Source: Nocardia yamanashiensis NBRC 100130
GTDB taxonomy: Bacteria; Actinomycetota; Actinomycetes; Mycobacteriales; Mycobacteriaceae
Length of the DNA: 64,000 bases
Direction: 5' to 3'
NCBI RefSeq assembly: GCF_001613325.1
Contig: NZ_BDCD01000012.1
Span: 25,416 to 89,415, forward strand
Shown: positions 55,497-63,775 of the stretch, one piece after another
Layout of the letters: every line of letters starts with the position of its first letter
How positions within the stretch are numbered: position 1 is the stretch's first letter
Made by a program: the position numbers and the translations under genes
The notes under the pieces: generated by a model
Told to the model about the DNA's origin: nothing
The model's input: only the letters and a program-made list of their open reading frames with translations
Database searches by the model: none

Positions 55497-55794
55497 GAGA
55501 CTCCTCCGGATTCGGCACAGACCTCCGGTCCAACACCCACCCCACCCGCCCTATTTCACCCCCGCTCCGCCCGATCGCCCCCGAGCCGAGTCAGCAGCGC
55601 CGGCAAACAGCTGCCAACGCAAGTCCCACGCCCGGCAGCCTGGACCACAGCAGTCGCTCTCGGCCGGAGCGGCAGTCAGCGATGTTCGATACCACCACCG
55701 ACCGCCCCCTCTGATGTAGTACGGCCGCTTGTCGGTGATCCATGTCTCGTCGTGCGGCAATCGCTGAACACCGAATGTCGGCCGGACTCCCCGA
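55497..55794. other. Intergenic region upstream of the LLM gene
   Basis: About 300 bases. They should hold the promoter of the LLM-reductase operon. A 69-codon minus-strand frame (55551-55760) encodes MPHDETWITDKRPYYIRGGG..., less Arg/Pro-biased than chance frames here, but it starts with TTG and has no ribosome site, so I do not call it a gene. Confidence 0.45.
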
Positions 55795-57078
55795 TCAGTG
55801 GCGTTCGGCGCTGCTCGCCGCGTAGTCGGCGAGACCGCGGGCGGGCGGGATGCGGGCGGTGAAGTCGAGGGCGTGGCGGGCGCGGTCGGGGCTGGCGACC
55901 AGGTGGCGGATGTCGGTGAGGCGGTATTGGCCGGAGACGATCGGGCCGGGGGCGTCGAGGGTTTTGGCCATGATCGAAGCCACTTCCCAGAGGGTGAGGG
56001 GGCGACCGGAGGCGATATTGAGCGGGACGAAACCCGCCAAAGGGCGTGCCACGGCGGCCACTACGGCGGCGGCGACGTCGCGGACGTGGACGAAATCCCT
56101 TACCTGGCCGCCGTCTTCGAAAACTCGGGGAACGCGGCCGTCGCGGAGGTCGGAGCGGAAGCGAGCTGCCACACCGGATTCCGCGGAACGAAGCAACCGG
56201 CCGTCGCGGATCGGGTCGCCGTAAACGTGGTGGAAGCGCAGTGCGGTCGCCGCCGAACCGGTGCTCGCCGCCCAGGCCAGCGCGTAATGCTCCTGCGCGA
56301 CTTTGCTTGCCGCGTAAGCGCTCCGGGGACGCAGTGGGGCGTCCTCGCCCAGCGGCTCCCAAGTCAGCACTTCCCCGCTGCGCGGCTCGCGGTGATCGAA
56401 CAGCCCGCGGTCCAGGTCGGCCCGGCGACGGATACCGGGAAAGAACGGCCCGCTGCGCACCCCGCGATACCGGCCCTCGCCGTACACCGCCACCGAGGAA
56501 CTCAGTACCAGCCGCCGCACCCCCGCGCGTTCCATAGCCGCCAGCAGGACCGCCGTCCCGGCATCATTGTGCGAGGCGTACAGCGCCGCCCGCTGCATAC
56601 CCGCCTGAACGGGCTTCTCGGCCCCTCCACTGTCCCGGCCTTCGGCCGCCGCGCCGCGCACGCACGGCCCCGTGCCGTGGCCATCGTCCAGCCGATTCCG
56701 CGCGCTCTCGGCGGGTTTCGCGACGGGGCGATCGGTGGCATGCGGCAGGTCGAAGGCCGGTCCGCCCGGTGCGCGGCGGCCCGAACCGGTGAGCCCGGCG
56801 GGCGGTTCGGGGAGATCCGGGAGCGGTACGGCTGCCGCCAGGTGGCACACCATGTCGATGCCGCGCAGCAGTGGTTCGAGCGCGTCCGGATCCCGGATAT
56901 CCAGTGCCAGTACGTCTTCCGGCGGCATCGGATGCGGACCGTGCACCATCGGCAGCATGGCGTCGACGGCGAGTACCTCGTGCCCGGCCGCGATCAGGGC
57001 GCGATGCACATGTCCCCCGATGAAGCCGGCGGCGCCGGTCAGCAGCACCCGTACACCGTCGTGTCCGTCCGTGCTCAT
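55795..57078 (-). CDS. NAD-dependent epimerase/dehydratase with a large insert
   Basis: 427 residues of the extended short-chain dehydrogenase family. The Rossmann motif is VLLTGAAGFIGGHV, with LDIRDPDAL and VCHLAAAVP. The catalytic region has SSSVAVYGEG and YAASK. The C-terminal half is like nucleotide-sugar epimerases (ALRFHHVYGDP, RDFVHVRDVAAAVV). Residues about 97-160, between strand 4 and the NDAGTAVLL helix, are an Arg/Gly/Pro-rich insert not usual in the family. It could be a nucleotide-sugar epimerase; the substrate is unknown. It appears monocistronic. Confidence 0.85.
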   Translation of the reverse strand: MSTDGHDGVRVLLTGAAGFIGGHVHRALIAAGHEVLAVDAMLPMVHGPHPMPPEDVLALDIRDPDALEPLLRGIDMVCHLAAAVPLPDLPEPPAGLTGSGRRAPGGPAFDLPHATDRPVAKPAESARNRLDDGHGTGPCVRGAAAEGRDSGGAEKPVQAGMQRAALYASHNDAGTAVLLAAMERAGVRRLVLSSSVAVYGEGRYRGVRSGPFFPGIRRRADLDRGLFDHREPRSGEVLTWEPLGEDAPLRPRSAYAASKVAQEHYALAWAASTGSAATALRFHHVYGDPIRDGRLLRSAESGVAARFRSDLRDGRVPRVFEDGGQVRDFVHVRDVAAAVVAAVARPLAGFVPLNIASGRPLTLWEVASIMAKTLDAPGPIVSGQYRLTDIRHLVASPDRARHALDFTARIPPARGLADYAASSAERH

Positions 57079-57192
57079 CTCTTCAGCGTAGGCGACCCGC
57101 GGAGGGCGCCCGATTCCCCGGAGGCCGCTGTAATCGCCTGCGGCACAGGAGTACGGGTGGGACCTGGGGACGGCGGATAGCCGCCGAACGGA

Positions 57193-57224
57193 AACCGCCG
57201 CCGGTCGGGTGACCGGCGGCGGTT
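57193..57224 (-). terminator. Terminator of the MTA phosphorylase gene
   Basis: AACCGCCGCCGGTC (57193-57206) and GACCGGCGGCGGTT (57211-57224) form a perfect 14-bp stem with loop GGGT, 37 bases past the stop at 57262. Confidence 0.88.
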
Positions 57225-57261
57225 CGAGACATCCGTGACCGGGTGAACCCGGCCGGGCCGA

Positions 57262-58077
57262 CTACGGCAGTTCGAAGGGCAGCTGCACGCCGGTGCCGGT
57301 CAGCACGCGGCACTTGTCGCAGGTGTCGTCGCCTTCGACGGCGGCAACCGCACCGCGCACGAGCGCCTTGAACGGCACCAGGTTTCGCTCGAACTCGGCG
57401 AAAACATCGGCGGCGGTGACGCCTTCACCGGACTCCAGGCCCGCGTCCAGGTCGGTGACCAGAGCGATTGCGGAGTAGCACATTTCGAGTTCGCGGGCGA
57501 GCACGGCCTCGGGATGACCGGTCATATTGATCAGCTCCCAGCCCAGCCCGGCGAACCAGCGGCTCTCGGCGCGGGTGGAGAAGCGCGGCCCCTGCACCAC
57601 GACCATGGTGCCCTGATCCTTCATGGGCAGCTCCGGCACGGCCGCGCCGATGGCGGCGGTGCGCAGCTCGGCGCAGTACGGATCGGCGAAGGAGACGTGC
57701 ACGCCGCCCGCGTCGTAGAAGGTCTGATCGCGCCCGGAGGTGCGATCCACCAGCTGGTCGGGAACGGCGACGGTGCCCGGACCCCAGTCGGCGCGCAGCG
57801 AGCCCACCGCACACGGCCCGAAGATCCGCCGCACGCCCAGCGAGCGCAGCGCCCACATATTGGCGCGGTACGGCACGGTGTGCGGCGAGTACTCGTGCTT
57901 GCGCCCGTGCCGCGGCAGGAACGCCACCGAGCGCCCGTCCACCTGACCGATGGTGATGGGCGCGCTCGGCGCCCCGAACGGGGTCTCGACCTCGACCGTG
58001 GTCGCGTCGTCGCCGAAGAAGTCGTAGAACCCGCTACCGCCGATAATGGCCAGCGCGGCCCAAGAATCCGAACTCAT
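57262..58077 (-). CDS. S-methyl-5'-thioadenosine phosphorylase
   Basis: 271 residues from ATG 58077. It cleaves methylthioadenosine to adenine and methylthioribose-1-phosphate. Family marks are AIIGGSGFYDFF, FLPRHGRKHEYSPHTVPYRANM, VAVPDQLVDRTSGRDQTFYD, VVVQGPRFSTRAESRWF and the substrate-binding INMTGHPEAVLARELEMCYSAIALVTD. The C-terminal end has a C-D-K-C pair. M. tuberculosis Rv0535 is the nearest known relative. Confidence 0.93.
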   Translation of the reverse strand: MSSDSWAALAIIGGSGFYDFFGDDATTVEVETPFGAPSAPITIGQVDGRSVAFLPRHGRKHEYSPHTVPYRANMWALRSLGVRRIFGPCAVGSLRADWGPGTVAVPDQLVDRTSGRDQTFYDAGGVHVSFADPYCAELRTAAIGAAVPELPMKDQGTMVVVQGPRFSTRAESRWFAGLGWELINMTGHPEAVLARELEMCYSAIALVTDLDAGLESGEGVTAADVFAEFERNLVPFKALVRGAVAAVEGDDTCDKCRVLTGTGVQLPFELP

Positions 58078-58188
58078 GGCTCGATTCTTGCGCACTCGTG
58101 CATGGATGCCGGTGCCAGGTCCGCCCACCCGGGCCGACATCACATCCGGCCCCGCGCCGGGCGGCTGGCAGTCCCGGCACCGCGCGTG

Positions 58189-58203
58189 TACCCTCGGGGG
58201 GTA
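58189..58203. promoter_or_regulatory. CsoR-type operator before csoR
   Basis: TACCC-TCGGG-GGGTA is an inverted repeat of the type bound by copper-sensing CsoR repressors, 45 bases before the csoR ATG. Autoregulation is expected. Between it and csoR, an ATG at 58207 opens a 14-codon frame whose TGA overlaps the csoR ATG. Confidence 0.7.
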
Positions 58204-58247
58204 TCAATGGCGAGGGCCCGACAAGGCCGGGAGCGAGGACACGGTCG

Positions 58248-58583
58248 ATGACGAACGAGCAGACCACCACCACCACGGATGAGTCCTGCCACGATCACGG
58301 CACGCACGGCTACATCACCGCCAAGGACGACTACCTCAAGCGCCTGCGCCGCATCGAGGGCCAGGCTCGCGGCCTGCAGCGGATGGTCGAGGAGGAGAAG
58401 TACTGCATCGACATCCTCACCCAGGTCTCGGCCATGACCAAAGCGCTGCAGGCGGTGGCCATGGGCCTGCTCGAGGATCACATCAGCCACTGCGTGGTCG
58501 ACGCGGCCGTCGCCGGCGGCCCCGAGGCCGAAGCCAAGATCAAGGAAGCCACCGACGCCATCGCCCGCCTGGTGCGCTCCTGA
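58248..58583 (+). CDS. csoR: Copper-sensing transcriptional repressor CsoR family
   Basis: 111 residues from ATG 58248. The four-helix CsoR fold shows YLKRLRRIEGQARGLQRM, and the copper ligands are C53 (KYCIDIL), H78 and C82 (EDHISHCV). The N-terminal extension carries extra Cys/His (ESCHDHGTHG) that could also bind metal. CsoR releases its operator when Cu(I) binds, and a fitting operator lies just upstream. No copper exporter gene adjoins it; the only copper protein here is the cupredoxin lipoprotein about 43 kb away. Confidence 0.93.
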   Translation: MTNEQTTTTTDESCHDHGTHGYITAKDDYLKRLRRIEGQARGLQRMVEEEKYCIDILTQVSAMTKALQAVAMGLLEDHISHCVVDAAVAGGPEAEAKIKEATDAIARLVRS

Positions 58584-58600
58584 GCCGATCACACAGCGCT

Positions 58601-58629
58601 GCGGCCCGGCGGGATTCCCGCCGGGCCGC
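58601..58629 (+). terminator. Terminator of csoR
   Basis: GCGGCCCGGCGGG (58601-58613) pairs with CCCGCCGGGCCGC (58617-58629) around ATT, followed by a T-rich stretch. It may also serve the convergent nitrilase-like gene. Confidence 0.88.
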
Positions 58630-58659
58630 TTCGCTTTCCAGGGCCGCCCCCGGCGAACC

Positions 58660-59631
58660 TCAGCAGGCAGCAGCGAACCGCGGAGACAAATTCATCACCG
58701 CGGGCATGGCACGTGCCTCCTGGCCGGTCCGGGAGCGCGGACCCGCACCCCAGCCCCGCGCCTGCTGCGGCCCGCGCATCGACCCGCGCGGATCCAGCCG
58801 CGGCCCGCGATCGGGATCGGCGAGCTCGCCCGCGCCCAGTTCGAGTTCGGCGTACAAGATGCCTTCGGCCCCTTCGGCCAGCGCCGGCACCACCTCACCG
58901 CCATCGGCCGCGAAGATGTGCGCCTGCCCGGTCCGCACTCCGGCCACCCCGCCCCAGCCGGTGTCGCCGACCACCGCGCACGGCGCCAGCACGAACGCAC
59001 TGCCCTCCAGCGCGTACATCCGGCTCACCGTCGGCCCGGACTGGGCGGGCGAGGTCTCGACCGCGGGTCCGCCCGGCCAGGCCGCCACGTGAATGGATTC
59101 CTCGTCCGCGCGCAGCGCCCGGGTGAGCAGGGTGCGCTGGTTCTCCTGCCCGGACAGCGCGCCCAGGCTGCCGAACGGGCTGTGGTGCACGGCCGGCAAT
59201 TGCGGCGCGCCCGAGGCGAACACCTTGCGTTCGACACTGTTCAACCCGGCCTTGCGGCGCACCGAGAGCACCTTGCCGCGATCGCTGATCACCGCCTGCG
59301 CCATGAAGATCCGGCGTTCCTGCCGTTCCCCGAATCCGAGCACCACGTGAATGTCATTGCGACGCGCCGCAATTGCGATCTTCCGCATTTCGGCGCCGTC
59401 TCTCGTCATCGAATTCTCGCGGCACCGAGTCGAGTATTCGACATTCCATTGATTGGATTCCACCCACCGCCACCACGGATACCCCGGTAGAAACGTCTCC
59501 GGAAACGCGACCAACCGGGCCCCCTCGGCCGCGGCCGCACCGATCAGTTCGACGACTTGCTCGACACCGTCCGACAACCGCAGCCATTTCGGCTCGGCCT
59601 GGACGGCGGCGACTCGCACCGTATTCCTCAT
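58660..59631 (-). CDS. Nitrilase-superfamily protein without the catalytic cysteine, copy 1
   Basis: 323 residues from ATG 59631, seven bases after GAGGA. The fold is that of nitrilase (branch 1): E45 in FPETFLPGYPWW and K127 in SVRRKAGLN are in place. At the nucleophile position, 34 residues after the Lys, the sequence is GALSGQENQ, so G161 and Q162 replace the Cys-Trp of the usual LNCWEH; the Glu after them is kept. HVAAWPG then matches nitrilases. Nitrile hydrolysis through a Cys thioester is therefore not expected. It ends with a 40-residue Gly/Arg-rich tail. An AraC regulator gene lies 94 bases upstream on the same strand. Confidence 0.85.
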   Translation of the reverse strand: MRNTVRVAAVQAEPKWLRLSDGVEQVVELIGAAAAEGARLVAFPETFLPGYPWWRWVESNQWNVEYSTRCRENSMTRDGAEMRKIAIAARRNDIHVVLGFGERQERRIFMAQAVISDRGKVLSVRRKAGLNSVERKVFASGAPQLPAVHHSPFGSLGALSGQENQRTLLTRALRADEESIHVAAWPGGPAVETSPAQSGPTVSRMYALEGSAFVLAPCAVVGDTGWGGVAGVRTGQAHIFAADGGEVVPALAEGAEGILYAELELGAGELADPDRGPRLDPRGSMRGPQQARGWGAGPRSRTGQEARAMPAVMNLSPRFAAAC

Positions 59632-59725
59632 CGCGCATTCCTCATGAAAGCTGATGCTTGCCAATCATTTACGGAATGTCAGTGCCAGTGTGTGCCGTCT
59701 TTCGGACCGATCATGCCAACGATGC

Positions 59726-60688
59726 TCAGACCAGCGCCCGGAATGCGCCGGGTGTGGTGCCCATTTCGAGCCGGAATGCCCGGTAGAAACTGCGTTCGGT
59801 GAGAAAACCCGCCGCTTTCGCGACCGCCGACAGCGGCAACTGTGGCGCATTACGCAGCAATTCGCAAGCACGTTCGATTCGCATCCGCCGCAAAGCGGTT
59901 CCCGGACCGCCTTCGAGTTCGTCGAAAACGCGATACAGGGTGCGCCGAGACATTCTGCACCCCTGTGCGATTCGGTCGACACCCAGGTCCGGATCGGCGC
60001 AATGCGCGCGCATATAAGCCAGTACCCGCTGCCGATTCAGCGCGTCGGCGGACTGATCGCGCACCGTCCCGCCGGCGGCCGCGATCACCGCCGCGGCCAG
60101 CAGATCCATCCCGGATTCGGCCAGCAGCGCGGCCCCTTCCGGATCCTGGTCCTGCAGCCGCGCCAGGCCGCGGAAGAACTGCGCCACCACCCCGGGCGCG
60201 GTGGAGCGGCCGAAGGCGGTCGCGGTCGGGACCTCCGGACCGGCTACGCCGTAGCGCTCGCGCAGGCGGGTCAGGGAGACCTGCAGCACCACCTGCTCCC
60301 ATTCCCGTTCCATTTCCCAGTGGTACGGGCGGGTGGTGTCGTAGAAGACCATCTCGCCGGGACGCACCTCGGCGATGCGGCCGTCCTGATGCAGCCGGCC
60401 GCTGCCGGCCACCGGGATGCTGGCGATCAGGTACTGATCGTCGGCGTCGGCGATGAGCCGTTCGGTGCGATGGATCTGCTGCGCACTGGATCCGACCACG
60501 CTGAGGTCGATATCGCCGTAGCGGGAGTGCTCGATGAAACCAGAAAACCGACCAGTCTGTACTGGTGATACCGCCAAGGGCACATACGCCGCGCTGACCT
60601 GCTCTTCCCAGCGCTGAAATGCCTCACTCGCCGATGTCTCGGGCCCGGATCGCACCTCTATCCGACTGACCGCGTCCGACCGATCCAC
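59726..60688 (-). CDS. AraC family regulator, copy 1
   Basis: 320 residues. The N-terminal ligand domain (AraC_binding_2 type) has SGFIEHSRYGDIDLSVVG and PGEMVFYDTTRPYHW. The C-terminal AraC DNA-binding domain (about 215-318) has two helix-turn-helices, GVDRIAQGCRMSRRTLYRVF and PLSAVAKAAGFLTERSFYRAF. It is paralogous to the two AraC genes further along. It lies directly upstream of nitrilase-like copy 1 and probably controls it; the inducer is unknown. Confidence 0.92.
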   Translation of the reverse strand: MDRSDAVSRIEVRSGPETSASEAFQRWEEQVSAAYVPLAVSPVQTGRFSGFIEHSRYGDIDLSVVGSSAQQIHRTERLIADADDQYLIASIPVAGSGRLHQDGRIAEVRPGEMVFYDTTRPYHWEMEREWEQVVLQVSLTRLRERYGVAGPEVPTATAFGRSTAPGVVAQFFRGLARLQDQDPEGAALLAESGMDLLAAAVIAAAGGTVRDQSADALNRQRVLAYMRAHCADPDLGVDRIAQGCRMSRRTLYRVFDELEGGPGTALRRMRIERACELLRNAPQLPLSAVAKAAGFLTERSFYRAFRLEMGTTPGAFRALV

Positions 60689-60780
60689 TCCGCATCCCTC
60701 GACAAACCAGCCGACCGGGTACGGCCGAATAGCAGGAATTCTGTCAGATACGAAGCGACACAGCCAATACGGGCGTATGG

Positions 60781-61635
60781 CTAGGCCGCGGACTCGGCGG
60801 ACAGTTCGAGCTCGAGGTCGCCGTAGACGATCCCCTCCTCGTGTCCGCCCAGCGGCGCGCCCAGCTCGTCACCACCCGGGGCGAAAATGCGGGCGTGCCC
60901 GCCGGGTCCGCGTACCAGCTGTTTGGCCGGGTCGTTCCCGTGCCGGCTCTCGCTGCCCGCCACATCCATCACCGCGCAGGCCGCGACCACGTGCAATTGC
61001 CCGACCACCGCGTACCAGAGCGTGGCCGCATTGTTCACGCGCACACCCCATTCCACGTCGCGGGCCACGATGAAACCCGGCCAGGACACGATGTGCACCT
61101 GCGCCCCGGTGCGTTCCAGCTCGTGCCGCGCGGGCAGGTGCAACTGCTCGGAGCCACCCTGCACGCCGATCCGGCCGATACCGGTCCGGAAGACATGGGG
61201 ACCGCCGGCCTCGCCGCTCCGGAAGATCCGGTGCTCCAACGGGGTCAGTTCGGGCTTGCGCCGGACTCCGAGCAGTACCCCGCGATCATCGATCAGGCAC
61301 TGCGACATGTACAGCGAACTCCCGCAGCGTTCACTGAAACCCAGTAATACGTGGATGCGATGGCGGCGCGCCGCGTCGGCGATCCGCCGGAATTCGGTGC
61401 GGCCCACGGTCATCGAATTGGTGCGATAGCGTGCGAAGAAACCCTGCCCCCAGCTCACCGAATCCAGCCACAGCCACCACGGGTAACCGGGCAGGAAGGT
61501 CTCCGGGAATGCGATCAGTTGCGCACCGCCCGCGGCGGCCGTCTCGATCAGCTCGATGACCTGCCCGACGCCCGCCCGCAGATCCAGCCAGCGCGGTTCC
61601 GCCTGGACAGCCGCCACTCGCACCTTCGTCGACAC
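60781..61635 (-). CDS. Nitrilase-superfamily protein without the catalytic cysteine, copy 2
   Basis: 284 residues from the GTG at 61633-61635, five bases after GAAGGAG; the frame extends 12 codons further upstream without a site. E45 (FPETFLPGYPWW) and K127 (GVRRKPELT) are conserved at the same positions as in copy 1. The nucleophile region reads GVQGGSEQL, with G161 for Cys and S162 for Trp. HIVSWPG follows. The two copies are clearly paralogous and have lost the same residue. Copy 2 lacks the Arg/Gly tail of copy 1. It is 84 bases downstream of AraC copy 2. Confidence 0.85.
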   Translation of the reverse strand: MSTKVRVAAVQAEPRWLDLRAGVGQVIELIETAAAGGAQLIAFPETFLPGYPWWLWLDSVSWGQGFFARYRTNSMTVGRTEFRRIADAARRHRIHVLLGFSERCGSSLYMSQCLIDDRGVLLGVRRKPELTPLEHRIFRSGEAGGPHVFRTGIGRIGVQGGSEQLHLPARHELERTGAQVHIVSWPGFIVARDVEWGVRVNNAATLWYAVVGQLHVVAACAVMDVAGSESRHGNDPAKQLVRGPGGHARIFAPGGDELGAPLGGHEEGIVYGDLELELSAESAA

Positions 61636-61719
61636 CTCGGCTCCTTCGCCGCGAACGGGATTGCTGTGCAATCACCTTTCGCCGAACCGATGCGCACGGC
61701 ACCGACGTAGCGTGCCGGT

Positions 61720-62700
61720 CTACCGACCGCGAGTGCCTGCGTCCAGCCGCACTCGGAATTGCCCGGGCGTCAGGCCGGTTTCCTCGCGAAACGCCCGGTA
61801 AAAGTGGCGATCGCTGGCGAATCCGGACGCCGCGGCGACCGCCGCCAGCGGGCGCGCCGGATCCACCCGCAGCAACCGGCGGGCGTGCTCGACGCGCATC
61901 CGGCGCATGAGCGCACCCGGACCGCCGAAGCCCTCGCACACCCGGTACAGCGTGCGCCGCGACACCAGGCAGGCGTGCGCCACCTCGTCGATGGTGAGGT
62001 CCGGATCGGTGAAACGGCGGCGCAGGTAGGCCAGGATCTGCTGGCGGGTGTAGAGCGAATCCGACGGGGCGGGCGAATCCCTGCCCGAAGCCAGCAGGAG
62101 CGCCGACGCCAGCATGCTCGCACCCTCGGAACTCATTACCGCCGCAGCCTTTTCGGCTTCGCCCGGCGGTAGTTCGGCCAGTCCGCGGAAGAAGCCCGCC
62201 ACCACGCCGAGCGCGCCGGTAATGGGAATCGCGGTGGCCGTGGGCAATTCCTCGCGGAGCAGGCCGGCGTGTTCCAGGACCAGGTTCATGGGCGCGCGCA
62301 CGATGGCGGAGGTGGAGTTCTCGGTGGTGCGGCTTTCCAGGGGCCGGGCGCTGTCGAAGAAGGCGATGGAACCGTGCCGCGATTCGGCGGTACCGCGGCC
62401 CTGTTCGGTCCAATTCGTCCCGTCCAGCACGATATTCACCAGCAGGAACTCACCCTCGGACTGTTCGACCAGTTTCCGGGAGCGCACCACGCGTTGCGCG
62501 CTGGCTCGCATCAGCGAGACGCTGAAACGATCGAATTGGGTGCTGGTGACGCGGCCGCGCCAATGACCGTCGTGCAATGGCTCGATGGCCGAGGGCACGA
62601 CGGCGTCGGCCACCAGCGCCTCCCAGCGCTCGAAGGCCTGGCGTGGCGAAACAGTCGACGAGGAGCACACCTCGACCGTGCCGACGGCGGCTTGATCCAC
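61720..62700 (-). CDS. AraC family regulator, copy 2
   Basis: 326 residues from the GTG at 62698-62700, chosen because MDQAAVGTVEV then aligns with MDRSDAVSRIEV of copy 1; an upstream ATG at 62739 keeps the frame. The N-terminal domain has RVTSTQFDRFSVSLM and GSIAFFDSARPLE. The DNA-binding domain has TIDEVAHACLVSRRTLYRV and PLAAVAAASGFASDRHFYRAF. It sits upstream of nitrilase-like copy 2, repeating the layout of copy 1. Confidence 0.9.
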   Translation of the reverse strand: MDQAAVGTVEVCSSSTVSPRQAFERWEALVADAVVPSAIEPLHDGHWRGRVTSTQFDRFSVSLMRASAQRVVRSRKLVEQSEGEFLLVNIVLDGTNWTEQGRGTAESRHGSIAFFDSARPLESRTTENSTSAIVRAPMNLVLEHAGLLREELPTATAIPITGALGVVAGFFRGLAELPPGEAEKAAAVMSSEGASMLASALLLASGRDSPAPSDSLYTRQQILAYLRRRFTDPDLTIDEVAHACLVSRRTLYRVCEGFGGPGALMRRMRVEHARRLLRVDPARPLAAVAAASGFASDRHFYRAFREETGLTPGQFRVRLDAGTRGR

Positions 62701-62809
62701 ACCGGTATCTTCCCACCGGGTACCGCCCGGCCAACGCATTTCAACCCGTTCGCGTGCTGCCCGCCCATCGGCGGCGCGAATTCGGACTATTCACAATGAA
62801 ACTCGCAAT

Positions 62810-63775
62810 TCAGGCGTGGCGGAGGCGGAATTCGCCCGGCGTCATACCGGTTTCGCGTTTGAACGCCCGATAGAACTGGCGCTCGGAGACGAAGCCCGCG
62901 GCCCGCGCGATGGACAGCAGCGGGCGGGCCGGATCGGTCCGGATCAGCGCCACCGCGTGTTCGATGCGCAACCGCCGCAACATGGCGGCCACCCCGTCCT
63001 CACCGTCCTCGAAGAGCCGGTACAGGGTGCGCCGCGACACCGAACAGGCGGCGGCCACCTGCTCTACGGTCAAGGCCGGATCGGTGTAGTTGCGCTCCAG
63101 GAAGCCCAGCGCCCGCTGTTTGGCCAGCGCCTGCCCGGGCTCCTCGCGCGGCATCTCGCCCGCGGCCAATTGCACCACCGAGGCGAGCAGCCCGGTCCCG
63201 TGCCGGGCCAGGATGGCGGCCTCCATCGGATCCGAATGCTGCAGCCGGGCCAGCCCGCAGAAGAACCGCCCCACGATCCCGGCCGCCCCCACTGGCGGCA
63301 ACCGCACCGCCGTCGGCAGCCGATCCGCCGGAATCCCCGCCGCTACCACCACCTGCGCCAGCGGCACCTGCACCACCGACACCGCCCACGAGTGTTCGAA
63401 ATGCGCCGTGAACGGCCGGGAACTGACGTACAGCATCAACCCGCCGTCGGCCATCTCCCCGACCCGCCCGTCCTGCTCCAGCCACCCCCGCCCGTGCGTG
63501 GTCACGGTGGCGAACAGGTACGGCTCATCGGGCTCGTGAATCAGCCTCGGTATCCGGCTGATCCGCTGTCCGGTGGCCGCGACCGTCGACACCTCGATAT
63601 CGGCGAAACTCGAATGCACGATCCGCGCCCGGAACTCCCCCGGCGCCACCGGCGTGACGACCAGCGGTACGTACGCCTGCGCTACCGCAGCCTCCCACTG
63701 CTCGAATGCCTCCCTCTCGGAAACCTCCGGGGTGGACCGGACCTCGACCACTGCGGGCTCAGAGCCGCCGCTCAT
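62810..63775 (-). CDS. AraC family regulator, copy 3
   Basis: 321 residues from ATG 63775 (MSGGSEPAVVEVRSTPEVSE), where the N-terminus aligns with copies 1 and 2; longer frames are not supported. The ligand domain has RARIVHSSFADIEVSTVA and GGLMLYVSSRPF. The DNA-binding domain has TVEQVAAACSVSRRTLYRLF and PLLSIARAAGFVSERQFYRAF. It is closer to copy 1 than to copy 2 and has no nitrilase-like gene after it; copy 2 follows 109 bases downstream. Confidence 0.9.
   Translation of the reverse strand: MSGGSEPAVVEVRSTPEVSEREAFEQWEAAVAQAYVPLVVTPVAPGEFRARIVHSSFADIEVSTVAATGQRISRIPRLIHEPDEPYLFATVTTHGRGWLEQDGRVGEMADGGLMLYVSSRPFTAHFEHSWAVSVVQVPLAQVVVAAGIPADRLPTAVRLPPVGAAGIVGRFFCGLARLQHSDPMEAAILARHGTGLLASVVQLAAGEMPREEPGQALAKQRALGFLERNYTDPALTVEQVAAACSVSRRTLYRLFEDGEDGVAAMLRRLRIEHAVALIRTDPARPLLSIARAAGFVSERQFYRAFKRETGMTPGEFRLRHA

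Noticed and set aside
55551..55760. Possible 69-residue protein starting MPHDETWITDKRPYY
   Set aside because: Its composition is less shadow-like than most, but it starts with TTG, has no ribosome site and no recognisable motif.
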